In this document: positions 1 to 9,057 of the stretch, piece after piece
How positions within the stretch are numbered: position 1 is the first letter of the stretch
Layout: each line of letters opens with the position of its first letter
From: Deltaproteobacteria bacterium
GTDB lineage: Bacteria; Desulfobacterota; WTBG01; CAIYCZ01; CAIRTM01
Direction: 5' to 3'
NCBI GenBank assembly: GCA_024276465.1
Contig: JAJRXD010000077.1
Span: 1 to 33,963 of the forward strand
Length of the DNA stretch: 33,963 bases
Notes under the pieces: model-generated
Seen by the model: only the letters and a program-made list of their open reading frames with translations
What the model was told of the DNA's origin: nothing
Database searches by the model: none
Position numbers and translations under genes: made by a program

Positions 1-35
1 ATATTGATGATGAAAGAGGGATTAAAGCTAAAGTC

Positions 36-3000
36 TTAATTTTTTCCATTAGCTTTGCTTTTTTTTCTGAAAAGAAGGTCTGGAAGTTTCAGAATGCGCT
101 TAATCTGCTTTACTGATTCACCCCTCAGCTGTTTTAATGCAGCAGGCTTAACAACAGGATTGTTAAGAGGACCTTTAACTTCAAAATAATAAGATGCCAG
201 GTGCTTGCTTTTTCCGGTCAGAATCCTAGCGACAAATGGTACTTTGTCAAGCACAGCCCGAAGGGTTCGCAAAAGCTCTACTGCAATTGTACCATCGACT
301 GTACTGGTTAACAGGTTGATAATGCCTATTGCCCCAAGATTAACAAGGGGGCTTCTCATGAGCATATTATCTGTGCGGAGCATGCTTTTTTTAATAGAGG
401 CTGATCCCTGAATTGATTCAAAGTAGAGACCTTTTTCTGAAAGACCTGACTTCTGCTTTTGAAAATACTTTTTCAGATCCATCAGGTTGAGAATTTTAAA
501 GATAACAGAAGTCTGCTGGATATTTCCCTTTTCAAGTGCTGCATTGAAGTTTCCTGACAGATTGGGTTTCAGTTCCTGTACATTTTTCCCCTGGGTTGAA
601 ATATAACCCTGGACCTAAAGAAGTCCATCTGTGATTTTCAGGTTTTTAAAAAATGGAAAGCTTGAAATCAGGTTGTTGAAGGGGTAGCGTTCCAGCTGAA
701 ATACACTTTCAAGGGAAACAAGCAGGGGGGATATCTTTGCTTTTGTACTTATAGTTCCCTGCTCCAGATGCATCTGGCACTGACTGATACTGAGCTCGCC
801 CTTCTGATATGCTCCGGTAACAGTTACAGGGTGCATCACAATATCTCCAAGCCTGCATGACTCAACCTCAATATCAAATTGGATATCAGAGTCAGTAATA
901 AAGCTGCCAACCATGTCATGCTGCTTTGCAGAATCAGAATTTTTCCTTGAAACTGATTTGCTGTCAAGGATGTCAAACAAATCAAGTATTGGTGCATGTA
1001 CACTTACTCTGCCCTTCAAACCGTGCCATCCGGAAAGATTTGCACTGAGGAAGACAGGGGAGGGCTGTCTGCTCTGTCCAAGGTTAAATGAAAGCAAAGG
1101 AACATGGAGATCCCTGCCGGAAAAAACAATCTTGCAATGTAGATCCCTGACAGGGCAGGAGAGCAGGTTAAAGGGCAGGGTCATATCCCAACAGCTGATT
1201 TCACCCTGAAGACGGGTTTCATGCGGATTGACAAAAGAGTAATTTATTTCAATATCAGTGCTTAAAACACCATTAGCCGGGATTTTTTTTTCAAAGGAAA
1301 AAAGCTTCAGATCTTTCAGATTCAGATCCATAGCAGTTACCTTCAAATTAAGAGTGTCCATGTTTTTCAGGTTGAAGGCTCCGGATGCAGTAAGCTCCGA
1401 ATCACCCAAACGTGCAATAAAAGGACTGAATACAAGTTGAGCATCCGGCTGCCAGACAATATTAAACTCCACCTCATCTGATTCTGACCCAGGACCAAAA
1501 AAATATTTATCAGTTTCAACGCAAAGACCAGCTGCAGCCACCTTGCCATAAAAAGAAAATCTCCCATCTTTTTTTTTCACCAGAAGTGTCACTGGCAGAT
1601 CATTATTGAAACCTAAAAACTGTTTATCTCTATGGAAGAGGGTAGAAATCTCATTGGCATCCGCTGACAGGATCATATCTGCTTTAAAAGTTTGAAAGAG
1701 ATTTTCAGCTGTGCCAGACCCCTGAAAGCTTGAGGTTCCCCAGTATCCGGATCCGATGTAGCGGCATTGTGACTGATCATCAAAATGCAGATCCATGTTT
1801 TGAAAAACCAGGGGCAGCATCAGTCCCTGATGCTGAATACTGCAATTCCGGATAAGCAGAACAGATTGCCTTATCCTGGGAATCTCCCACCCATGTTTAT
1901 CCTCAACAGTTAAAGAACCCTTTAAACTTCCTTTGAGGGAAGTAACAGGCTGGAGGTGTTTACGGATTGACAGTGGTATAAGATCAAGTGATTTGAACTG
2001 GAGCAAGTCCTCCAGCCGGGCTTCTGTCTTAAGTGAATAGCGAAACAAAGGGTCCTTTGCATACAGGTTGTCCAGATCCATGAAAGCATTGTAAATACGG
2101 GACTGACCAAACCTGGCACTCACGTCTGATACCCTGAGATTACCGTCCTGATAGCTCAGATGGGCTCTGAGAGCAGTAATGGGAGTAGAAAGGTTGCTGG
2201 AAAAAGCTGACAGATCATTCAGTCTGATCTTCATTGAAAGCACCCTTGAATTTTCCTTTCTGTTCAGCTCAGCAATCTGCTGCAGGGTTCCCTTCACATC
2301 CAGCTGTTCCAGCACAGCCATGCCATTGCTGATCTGAGGAAAGATGTCATGCTCAATCCACACAGGTAAAAAAGCAGCGGGAAAAATTTTTTTAAATGTT
2401 TTTAGAGCCATGGGCTGACTTTTCATGCTCAAGTTGAGGAAAGGAAGAGATCGGTTGCTAATATCTACATTAGCTCTGCCAAAAAAAGAAAATTCATTAC
2501 CCTCTATCTTTATGGATGAAAATTCAAAAATACTTTTGCTGTAGAGGGCAGTAAAAGCAAGGGATGAGTTTGGCAGGATGTAGCTCCTTGCTGGCCCGGA
2601 ACTGTTTAAATTAAAATGAACATCATTTGTGTTGATAATTCCATCAACAGACAGAGCCTTTTTTAATGCACCGGCAATTTTCAGATGAATTCGGACTTTT
2701 CCTTTAACTGGCATACTGTTCTGGCAGGGGATCCAGACAAGCGGAACCTCGCTGGTTTGAGCCTCAAAATCAACCAGGAACCCATCTTCAGAAGAATACG
2801 ATAAAATCACTCCTTTAATTCTGCAATCCGCACTATGGTTTTTATAGTACATTGTAGTACTGAATTCAGCATGCAGGTTTTCAGAAACCCCATTTTCAAG
2901 GTAACTTCTGAAGTAAATGTTCCTGAACGTCAGCCTGGATTCAGGGAGATAAAGACTGCCGTCGCGAATAGTAGCTGACTTCAAAAAAGACAGGTTCTGC

Positions 3001-3416
3001 TGGATAATATTATCCATGGCAAGAGCACCCACAGGCTTTGTTCTGTTGTTATCATGCGGCAGGTGCAGGGTGAAGTCCGGGCGGAATAGAAGGATTCTGA
3101 CTGGAACCAGTTCTCCTCTCAGCAGTGAAGGCACAGCAAGGGTAATCGTTAGGTGAGCAGCGGTAAGCTTTTCTGTTCCATCCCGGGAAATAACAAGGAG
3201 ATTGCGAAACCTGACAGCAACTCCTTTACTCAGAGCAAGGTTTAACTGATCAGCCTGAATCTCATAGCCCTGAAGCATGGAACTGAGGGTTGAGAGGAGA
3301 TAACTTCTGGTTGAGGGCTGGTTGAGGAGGGTGTTGAGATAAAGAATTATACCTGCTGTTAGAACACTTAATGCAAGTAAGAGGTATGCAAAGAGCAGTT
3401 TTTTACTTATTACCAT
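36..3416 (-). CDS. AsmA/DUF3971-like envelope protein, interrupted by one in-frame TAG
   Basis: Reads as one 1126-codon gene with a TAG at codon 934 (615-617). The 933-residue part and the 148-residue ORF starting at 482 share a frame. The codons between them also give AsmA-like sequence (VQGYISTQGKNVQELKPNLS), so the reading frame continues past the stop. The N-terminus has one membrane anchor (residues about 5-27) and then a long region of beta-rich repeats. The C-terminal 190 residues match the AsmA C-terminal pattern (GNFNAALEKGNIQQTSVIFK and then LLTSTVDGTIAVELLRTLRA). Family members such as YhdP and TamB are anchored in the inner membrane and span the periplasm as lipid-transfer bridges; that role is inferred here. 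If the TAG terminates, the product loses the conserved C-terminal domain, so it could be a pseudogene. The gene stands alone, 92 bp downstream of the PII-like gene. Confidence 0.8.
615..617 (-). other. in-frame TAG codon within the AsmA-like gene
   Basis: The plus-strand triplet cta reads TAG in the frame of the gene. Translation just upstream is ...LKITDGLL and just downstream VQGYISTQG..., both fitting the AsmA C-terminal domain. There is no frameshift, and no other stop occurs before the final TAA at 36-38. It could be read through, be a recent nonsense mutation, or be a base-call error. Confidence 0.85.
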
Positions 3417-3508
3417 GAAAAATTCCGATTATGCTTGATCTTTTCACAGTGCAATGATTAGACATTGTCAAAATTAATACAGACAGGGTCAAATAACACA
3501 GCTATATC

Positions 3509-3838
3509 TCAATGCCTTAACCCGAATATTTTATCTACCGGAACCGTTGCCATGATCCCGGCTCCGGGATCATCAATCTCACTGCATACATCCTCTAAAG
3601 CTTCTGCAATTTGCTTAACCATTTCTTCCTCCACTATTGCCAGTATTGTCTTGTTGCCTGGGCTGCTGCCGGCAAAGGCATCCTGAAGTCCTGCAAAAAT
3701 CGGAATATTATGAGAAATTATACGTCCCATTCCCACAGAATCAAGCACAGTGGCACCGGATACTCCAATCTCAAGAAAAGCTGTGAGCAGGTCTTCAAGC
3801 AGTTCTATCCTGTTCAGGAAAATAATTATAAGTTTCAT
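3509..3838 (-). CDS. PII-like (nitrogen regulatory protein P-II superfamily) signalling protein
   Basis: 109 residues from the ATG at 3838. I prefer this start because MKLIIIFLN matches the first beta strand of PII proteins and it lies one base after the ptsN-like stop; an in-frame start 14 codons upstream would overlap that gene. The pattern GVSGATVLDSVGMG matches the PII strand-2 region. The C-terminal GIMATVPVDKIFGL resembles the GKIFVxPV motif that shapes the nucleotide site. The T-loop region is short and lacks the uridylylated tyrosine context of GlnB, so this is a PII-like sensor and not GlnB or GlnK. PII-like proteins usually bind adenine nucleotides and control a neighbouring transporter, so the two antiporters upstream in the operon are the likely targets (inference). 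Confidence 0.72.
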   Translation of the reverse strand: MKLIIIFLNRIELLEDLLTAFLEIGVSGATVLDSVGMGRIISHNIPIFAGLQDAFAGSSPGNKTILAIVEEEMVKQIAEALEDVCSEIDDPGAGIMATVPVDKIFGLRH

Positions 3839-3839
3839 A

Positions 3840-4307
3840 TTAATGGAAGTGTTTATCCTCATAGTTTTTAAATGTTTCAAGCACGGCTTTGGAATTTTTA
3901 CACTCCATCAGAGCATCATGCAGACTGCCGTGCTGTAAAAGACGTGCTGCTCTTGCAAGAAAACGAAGCTGCAGGTTCAGCTTGTCTTTCGGGAAGAGGA
4001 TAAGAAATACAAGCTTTACAGGCATACTGTCAAGAGAGTTTAAATCAACATCAGCAGCAAGAAGCCCGAAAGCCACGCAGATATCATTGCAGCTTTCTAT
4101 TCTCGCATGTGGAATTGCAACACCTCTTCCTATGGCGGTTGATTCAATTTTTTCACGTTTAAAAACACCTCGCGAAGCTTCTTCTCTGTTAATGGCAGGA
4201 TTGTCCCTGAGAATAAGCTCCAGCAGTTCATTGATTATTTCTTTCTTGTTGGTGCCCTGCAAATATACCTTAACACACTCTTTTTTTAAAAAATCTGTAA
4301 TCCGCAT
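3840..4307 (-). CDS. ptsN: PTS EIIA(Ntr)-like protein (PtsN family)
   Basis: 155 residues, the usual size of a single fructose/nitrogen-type EIIA domain. The phosphorylatable histidine lies in the conserved AIGRGVAIPHAR context near residue 67. Upstream KREKIESTAIG and downstream PVKLVFLILFP are also typical of the fold. A good ribosome-binding site (AGGGA) sits 7 bases before the ATG. EIIA(Ntr) proteins have no sugar permease; they regulate targets, including potassium transporters in E. coli, according to their phosphorylation state. Here the gene lies between two cation/proton antiporters and a PII-like gene, which suggests control of ion transport. An HPr-domain protein at 14826-16136 could be its phosphodonor. 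Confidence 0.85.
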   Translation of the reverse strand: MRITDFLKKECVKVYLQGTNKKEIINELLELILRDNPAINREEASRGVFKREKIESTAIGRGVAIPHARIESCNDICVAFGLLAADVDLNSLDSMPVKLVFLILFPKDKLNLQLRFLARAARLLQHGSLHDALMECKNSKAVLETFKNYEDKHFH

Positions 4308-4452
4308 GTTTATCCCTTACTGAAAGCATCTTTTGTTTTTAAAATCTGAAGAATTATAACCGAAAGACTCCTGTTTGCAAAATGTTATTGTTTAGACAGA
4401 TGTTTTGAGGTTTCCTGTTTAATTTTTTTTTACAGTAAAACCGGGTGTGGCC

Positions 4453-5781
4453 TTATCTTCCTGCTCTGTTCGTTTCGCCTAACTTATTAAGTGCGTATTT
4501 GAAGGCTACGGGTCCTATTATCTGGTTTAGAGTGATTGAAGCAATGAGAATGCTCTGGATTGGAATGCCGATTTCAGGAAATCTTCTTACAACCTCAGAC
4601 AGAAGTCCCAGACTGACACCAGCCTGGGTAATAAAACCAAGCCAGGTATTTTTATAAATAATCGGATCATCTCCGGAAAGCCTGCCACTGAGGCAGGATC
4701 CTATGTAGAGCATTAACATTCGAGACAGGAAAATAATAAGTCCCAACATCCATCCGGTTTTCAGGGCATCAATATTTATTGATGCGCCGGTTATTGCAAA
4801 AAAGCCGACATAAATTGGCATGGAAACCCTGTCCATTCTGCTGAGAAATAAATTCCCATGCTTTGAGTAATTCTGTACAGTAAATCCTGCAACCATACAG
4901 ATTAAAAGTGGTTCGATGTTAAGGCTGATATCGTGTGCTTCATGAAAATATGCTCCAAGGGAATGACAGAACTTTATAACCACAAAACCCATTGCAATTA
5001 TCACTATGGGAAATTCAACCTTTACCCGCTCAATAAGGAAAACAAGTGCTTTGCCTAAAAGAAAACCGGCAATAAAAGCAACGATTATTTCAAAAATCAG
5101 ATCCAGCAAAAACGCAGGATCTATTGAGCTTCCGGAGGATATTGTTGCCTGACATATGGATATCAGCACTGCAAATAATATTATTATAACAACATCCGTT
5201 ACAACAGTTACGCTGAGGACAGTTTCTGTATATTTCCCCTTTGCCTTTGTCTCACTTATTATGGCAATGGCAGAAGAGGGGGAGCGTGCAACAGCAATAA
5301 CACCAAAAATTGCAGAAACAGCAAAACGGGCATACAGATCGTACTTCATCAAAAAGGGGATAAAACCTGAAAAAGCAAAAAGAGTAAGAGACACACCAAT
5401 AAAAACCACTGATGTACCTCCGACTAAAAGAAAAAAGATGTTTTTGATATTGCTGCGTATTTTATTTAACTGCAGTTCGCCCCCTGCACAGAACGCAATA
5501 AAAGCAAGGGCAAGGCTGTTCAGGAAACTCAGGTTTGCTACAGCATTACTGCTGTAAAACTTTAAAAAAAAAGGTCCGAAAAAAAGACCTGCAAAAATGT
5601 ATCCTGTAATTCTTGGAAGTTTGAATTTTTCAAGAAGAGAGCCAGTGCAATAAGCTGATAAAAGAAGGAAGCCAATAAGAAGTGTGGGTGAATCAGTTTC
5701 AGACAGACCAGGAAGATCTGAATAAACAATCAGAGCCATAGTGGCAAGAACAATTAAAAGGCTTATTGATTTATAATACAT
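4453..5781 (-). CDS. cation/proton antiporter (CPA family), first of a pair by position
   Basis: 442 residues, almost entirely hydrophobic, with about twelve predicted membrane segments, the topology of the Na+/H+ exchanger (CPA, PF00999) family. Family signs are the LLEKFKLPRITGYIFAGL segment (the L-P-x-[IV]-x-G-[YF]-[IL]-x-[GA] pattern of Kef/NhaP-like proteins) and a single membrane-embedded aspartate in TVVTDVVIIILF. A second conserved segment is FFAITGASINIDAL. There is no C-terminal RCK/TrkA domain, so control would have to come from a separate protein; ptsN-like and PII-like genes follow immediately. It starts 23 bp after the stop of the second antiporter, in the same operon. The ion (Na+ or K+) cannot be told from sequence. 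Confidence 0.85.
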   Translation of the reverse strand: MYYKSISLLIVLATMALIVYSDLPGLSETDSPTLLIGFLLLSAYCTGSLLEKFKLPRITGYIFAGLFFGPFFLKFYSSNAVANLSFLNSLALAFIAFCAGGELQLNKIRSNIKNIFFLLVGGTSVVFIGVSLTLFAFSGFIPFLMKYDLYARFAVSAIFGVIAVARSPSSAIAIISETKAKGKYTETVLSVTVVTDVVIIILFAVLISICQATISSGSSIDPAFLLDLIFEIIVAFIAGFLLGKALVFLIERVKVEFPIVIIAMGFVVIKFCHSLGAYFHEAHDISLNIEPLLICMVAGFTVQNYSKHGNLFLSRMDRVSMPIYVGFFAITGASINIDALKTGWMLGLIIFLSRMLMLYIGSCLSGRLSGDDPIIYKNTWLGFITQAGVSLGLLSEVVRRFPEIGIPIQSILIASITLNQIIGPVAFKYALNKLGETNRAGR

Positions 5782-5804
5782 GGCTTAATAATTTGCGGCT
5801 CAGG

Positions 5805-7019
5805 TTAATGCTCTTTTACTGAAACAGGTTCAAACTCGGAAAATTGAGCAAGGATAAGTTTCGGGCTTAATAATTCATTAATAAATAGAGAGAGTATTAA
5901 TATTGTAATAAGAAAATCCGAAAAAGAGGGGTACAGAAGTTTGAAATTAATTATAATGGCAACAGCAAGTCCGCCTTCAGAGATAAGGCCAAGACCAAGA
6001 CCGGCAGGCACCGTGTATTCTGGTTTAAATATTCTTGTGGCAGCAAAAGTTCCGATAAGCTTTCCTGAGGTCCTTACAAAAAAATAAATACCAGCAATTA
6101 CCAGGCTGTAATCCATTGAAAACTGCCAGGCAGCCCCAAGCATAAGAAGCAGGATAATATATATTGATTTTTCTGCATGAATAACTACAGATAAAGCGCG
6201 AATGCGATGCGGACAGAAATTTGCAGTTATAATTCCACATATAAGGCCTGCTACAAGTGGAGAGTGGTGTATTTTATAGAAAAGCCCGCCGCAAAACATT
6301 ATAGTTCCAATGAGAAATACAAGATATTCCTGCTGTGTAAATCTTGTCCGGCTGAGTAATATAAGCACAACAGCAGGAACAAGAGCAGTTGTTGCAGAAA
6401 TCAGCAGCCATTTTATTGATTTAATGAAGTTAAATTTTTCAACATCACCTCCTGGAATAATACAGAGGGCAACAGCAAAAAAGCAGAGTGCAAAAAGACC
6501 GTCAACACTTGAAATGTAGCGCATTAATCCAAGCAGGGTTCGATTTTTGAACCAATAATTCCTGCTTACAATAGCAAGCGCAGACTGTGCAGTACATGAA
6601 GCAGTGCTTCCAAGTGTAATGGCTGCCATAAAAAGGATGCTTTCCGGAAGAGATACAAATTTGTCAATAATCAGGTACATTGCAGCGGTTACAGCTGAAA
6701 AAGTCACAAAAGCCTGAACAGCAGTTATTGAAAAATAGAATTTCGGAAGATTTTTTAACTGGCGAAATTCAAACTGCAGTCCAAAAAGAAATCCTATCCA
6801 GCTGAGCCCGAAAATCAAAAAAGTCTCCAGCATTTTCAATGTTTCAGCATCAAGCACCTCAAGCCCCATTGTGCCTAAAAGGACTCCTGCAAATATGTAT
6901 TCAGTGCCTGTTAAAAGGATATTCCTGAATCCAAGAGGAATCCTGCGGTTCAGAAAAGTAAGGCGTGATCCTGTAATGGATATCAGAGCTATAATTACAA
7001 TTGCAAGGAGCAGTTTCAT
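5805..7019 (-). CDS. cation/proton antiporter (CPA family), operon-leading paralogue
   Basis: 404 residues with about twelve hydrophobic segments. It is related in layout to the downstream antiporter but clearly divergent in sequence. Supporting features are the GTEYIFAGVLLGTMGLEVLD segment, an embedded aspartate in ISSVDGLFALCFF, and FKPEYTVPAGLGLGLISEGG near residues 335-355, which resembles the last conserved helices of the family. Like its partner it lacks cytosolic nucleotide-binding domains and ends about 20 residues after the last helix. Two unlike antiporter subunits side by side could form a heterodimer or act on different ions (inference). It is the first gene of the minus-strand operon, divergent from the universal stress protein gene. 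Confidence 0.82.
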   Translation of the reverse strand: MKLLLAIVIIALISITGSRLTFLNRRIPLGFRNILLTGTEYIFAGVLLGTMGLEVLDAETLKMLETFLIFGLSWIGFLFGLQFEFRQLKNLPKFYFSITAVQAFVTFSAVTAAMYLIIDKFVSLPESILFMAAITLGSTASCTAQSALAIVSRNYWFKNRTLLGLMRYISSVDGLFALCFFAVALCIIPGGDVEKFNFIKSIKWLLISATTALVPAVVLILLSRTRFTQQEYLVFLIGTIMFCGGLFYKIHHSPLVAGLICGIITANFCPHRIRALSVVIHAEKSIYIILLLMLGAAWQFSMDYSLVIAGIYFFVRTSGKLIGTFAATRIFKPEYTVPAGLGLGLISEGGLAVAIIINFKLLYPSFSDFLITILILSLFINELLSPKLILAQFSEFEPVSVKEH

Positions 7020-7188
7020 TAGGTCTTAATATAAAATAAAAGAAAAAAGAGTGTAAATAAGCATTTAGATTCCGCTAATGTTTTGCTAAAATATCATTTT
7101 AATATTTACAACGCAAAAAAAATCTGCAAATATTTATAACATAGTGAAAACAGGACAAATCTAATCTGTATTACAGGGGGTAAAAATC
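7020..7188. promoter_or_regulatory. divergent intergenic region between antiporter operon and uspA-like gene
   Basis: This 169-bp, very AT-rich stretch separates two divergently transcribed units, so it must hold both promoters. I could not pick out convincing -35/-10 pairs, an RpoN site or an operator palindrome. The uspA-like gene has a strong ribosome-binding site (AGGGGG) at about 7175-7180. Confidence 0.45.
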
Positions 7189-8028
7189 ATGATTAAAAGC
7201 ATACTTGTTCCCACTGATGGATCGCCAAACAGCAGAATTGCTTTAGACTACGCTATTTATCTTTCTTCCAGGTTTCAAGCTGAAATCACAGGACTTAATG
7301 TAATTGATATACGTGCTCTTGAAGGACCCTTCCTGAATGATATATCCGGTTCCCTTGGGTTCAGTCCTTATCAGAATTATGTTCCCAAATTCCAGCAGAT
7401 CCTTGAAGAAAGGGGTGATTTAATACTTGAAGAATTTAAAAAAAAATGCATTAGTGAAAAATGTATTCAGGCGAAAATTAAAAGGATGACCGGTATTATT
7501 TCCAACATAATTGCTGAGGAAGCAAAAAGGGTTGATCTTGTTATAATTGCACAGCGTGGAGAGCATGAACAATGGTCATCCGGTCTGCTTGGCTCAACCA
7601 CAGAATCAGTAGTAAGAAAATCACCACGCCCTGTTCTTGTTACACCTAATACATTTTCCGGGTTCTGCAGTGCCCTGATTGCTTATGATGGCAGCACGGA
7701 ATCCAACAAGGCGCTAAAGACTGCCTGTGAGCTGTTGCCCCTGCTTAATTGCAGTTTAAAAGTGGTTTTTGTGACTGATGACAAAGAAAAGATCAGGTTG
7801 CTGACAGATGAAGTTAATGAATTTACCGGGCCGTATAACATGAAGATTGAGATTGACAACCTGAAAGGTGATGCAGGAAAAGAAATTGTAAATTATACGG
7901 AAAACAATAATATTGACCTGCTTATAATGGGCGCTTTTGGGCACAGCCGCCTGCATGATCTTATTTTAGGAGGCACTACGGCATATATAATCAGGAACTC
8001 GAAAATACCGGTATTGCTGAACAGATAA
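7189..8028 (+). CDS. tandem universal stress protein (two UspA domains)
   Basis: 279 residues with two consecutive Usp folds. Domain 1 (residues 1-150) opens with MIKSILVPTDGSPNS and ends with LLGSTTESVVRKSPRPVLV. Domain 2 (about 160-279) opens with ALIAYDGSTESNKAL and ends with a nucleotide-binding loop of G-x2-G-x9-G type (MGAFGHSRLHDLILGGTT). The loop of domain 1 (AQRGEHEQWSSGLLGSTT) lacks the first glycine, so domain 2 is the more likely ATP binder. An AGGGGG ribosome-binding site precedes the ATG by 8 bases. UspA proteins are cytosolic stress regulators that often accompany transporters; the divergent position next to the antiporter operon suggests a shared trigger (inference). Confidence 0.93.
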   Translation: MIKSILVPTDGSPNSRIALDYAIYLSSRFQAEITGLNVIDIRALEGPFLNDISGSLGFSPYQNYVPKFQQILEERGDLILEEFKKKCISEKCIQAKIKRMTGIISNIIAEEAKRVDLVIIAQRGEHEQWSSGLLGSTTESVVRKSPRPVLVTPNTFSGFCSALIAYDGSTESNKALKTACELLPLLNCSLKVVFVTDDKEKIRLLTDEVNEFTGPYNMKIEIDNLKGDAGKEIVNYTENNNIDLLIMGAFGHSRLHDLILGGTTAYIIRNSKIPVLLNR

Positions 8029-8098
8029 CCACTTTGCAGACATGAGGGACAACCTTCAGTCTATCCATCTGAGTAGTTACACATGGCAAACCTGTCTG

Positions 8099-9019
8099 TC
8101 ATGGTTTGCGAGCATCGGGTTTTTGCTGAAAAAGCTGCATATATTTGTTAATTTTCTTATCCGCATGGCAGGATACGCAAAGTTTAGAGGTATCGGGTGT
8201 TCGCAAAAAATATTTTTCACCTGCACCAACAGCAGCTTCTCTGCGCCCGATAATACCTTTTGGGTGCGGATTATGACAGGTAGCACAGTGCATCCTGCCG
8301 TTTTCCAGCGGCAACTCAATACCTGACTTCTCAAACTCATGGAAAACAGCTTCCTTTTGTCCAAGGGTATCAGGTTTAAGCAGTACATGAACAATGTGAC
8401 CTTTGGACAGATTACCATGACAACCTGTGCAAAGGGCAGGGCTTTTCGTTTTTAATGATGCTTCAAACTCAGCTTCACTCCCTGAGGCAAGCCCCTCAGT
8501 GTGACAAAAATAACAGGGCGGACGGTTTCCAGCGCCATAACCGATTTGCTGCTGATGTGGATTAATCTTTTGAAACAGTGCTTTTTCGTGACATTTGAAA
8601 CAGAAACCAGTGATATCTGCAGGTTCATCTGTCCGCAAAAAATTGATATTTTTCCTTTTCTCTGCAGAATTGGCGTGCATTTGCAAACGTATTGCATGGC
8701 AGGTAGTGCAGGTTATTTTTGATTCAGCAAAAGGCCAGTCAGCAGGAACACTAATATTCATGGGATCAGGCAGTATAATTTCCTGTTCATGTGCCTTTAC
8801 ACATGCGGGAGAGCCGTTGTTGTGACATCGAATGCAAACCTGCAGCAGATCACCGTTGAATTTCAGTTCAGGAATCCTTTCATCAGCATGACATTCAGTG
8901 CAGTGTTTTCCTGACCAGTGCGGATCTATTGCCCTGTTTGCACCGACGGATGGTGTCACCAACCCGGATAAAATGAACGTGAGGACTGCTGTAATAGTGT
9001 AGCGGAGTTTTGGTGTCAT
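8099..9019 (-). CDS. periplasmic octahaem cytochrome c
   Basis: 306 residues from the ATG at 9019. That start gives a clear signal peptide (MTPKLRYT, a hydrophobic stretch to residue 26, then an SVGA-type cleavage site). An alternative ATG at 9064 would overlap the upstream gene and add 15 residues. Eight CxxCH haem c sites lie near residues 40, 62, 104, 140, 169, 197, 245 and 281. A ninth near-motif, CVKAH at 73-77, lacks the second cysteine. Additional histidines (for example HWSGKHC and NPHP) could be distal haem ligands. The even spacing is typical of electron-transfer multihaem proteins and no catalytic domain is evident. It is the last gene of the cytochrome/NrfD operon and probably works as a periplasmic electron carrier or module. 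Confidence 0.88.
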   Translation of the reverse strand: MTPKLRYTITAVLTFILSGLVTPSVGANRAIDPHWSGKHCTECHADERIPELKFNGDLLQVCIRCHNNGSPACVKAHEQEIILPDPMNISVPADWPFAESKITCTTCHAIRLQMHANSAEKRKNINFLRTDEPADITGFCFKCHEKALFQKINPHQQQIGYGAGNRPPCYFCHTEGLASGSEAEFEASLKTKSPALCTGCHGNLSKGHIVHVLLKPDTLGQKEAVFHEFEKSGIELPLENGRMHCATCHNPHPKGIIGRREAAVGAGEKYFLRTPDTSKLCVSCHADKKINKYMQLFQQKPDARKP

Positions 9020-9057
9020 AACTGAAGTTGATAAAAAGTTTATTTTCAAATAAACAC

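Noticed and set aside
3452-3467. Possible terminator hairpin (caatg...cattg) after the PII-like gene
   Set aside because: The stem is only five base pairs and lacks a convincing U-run.
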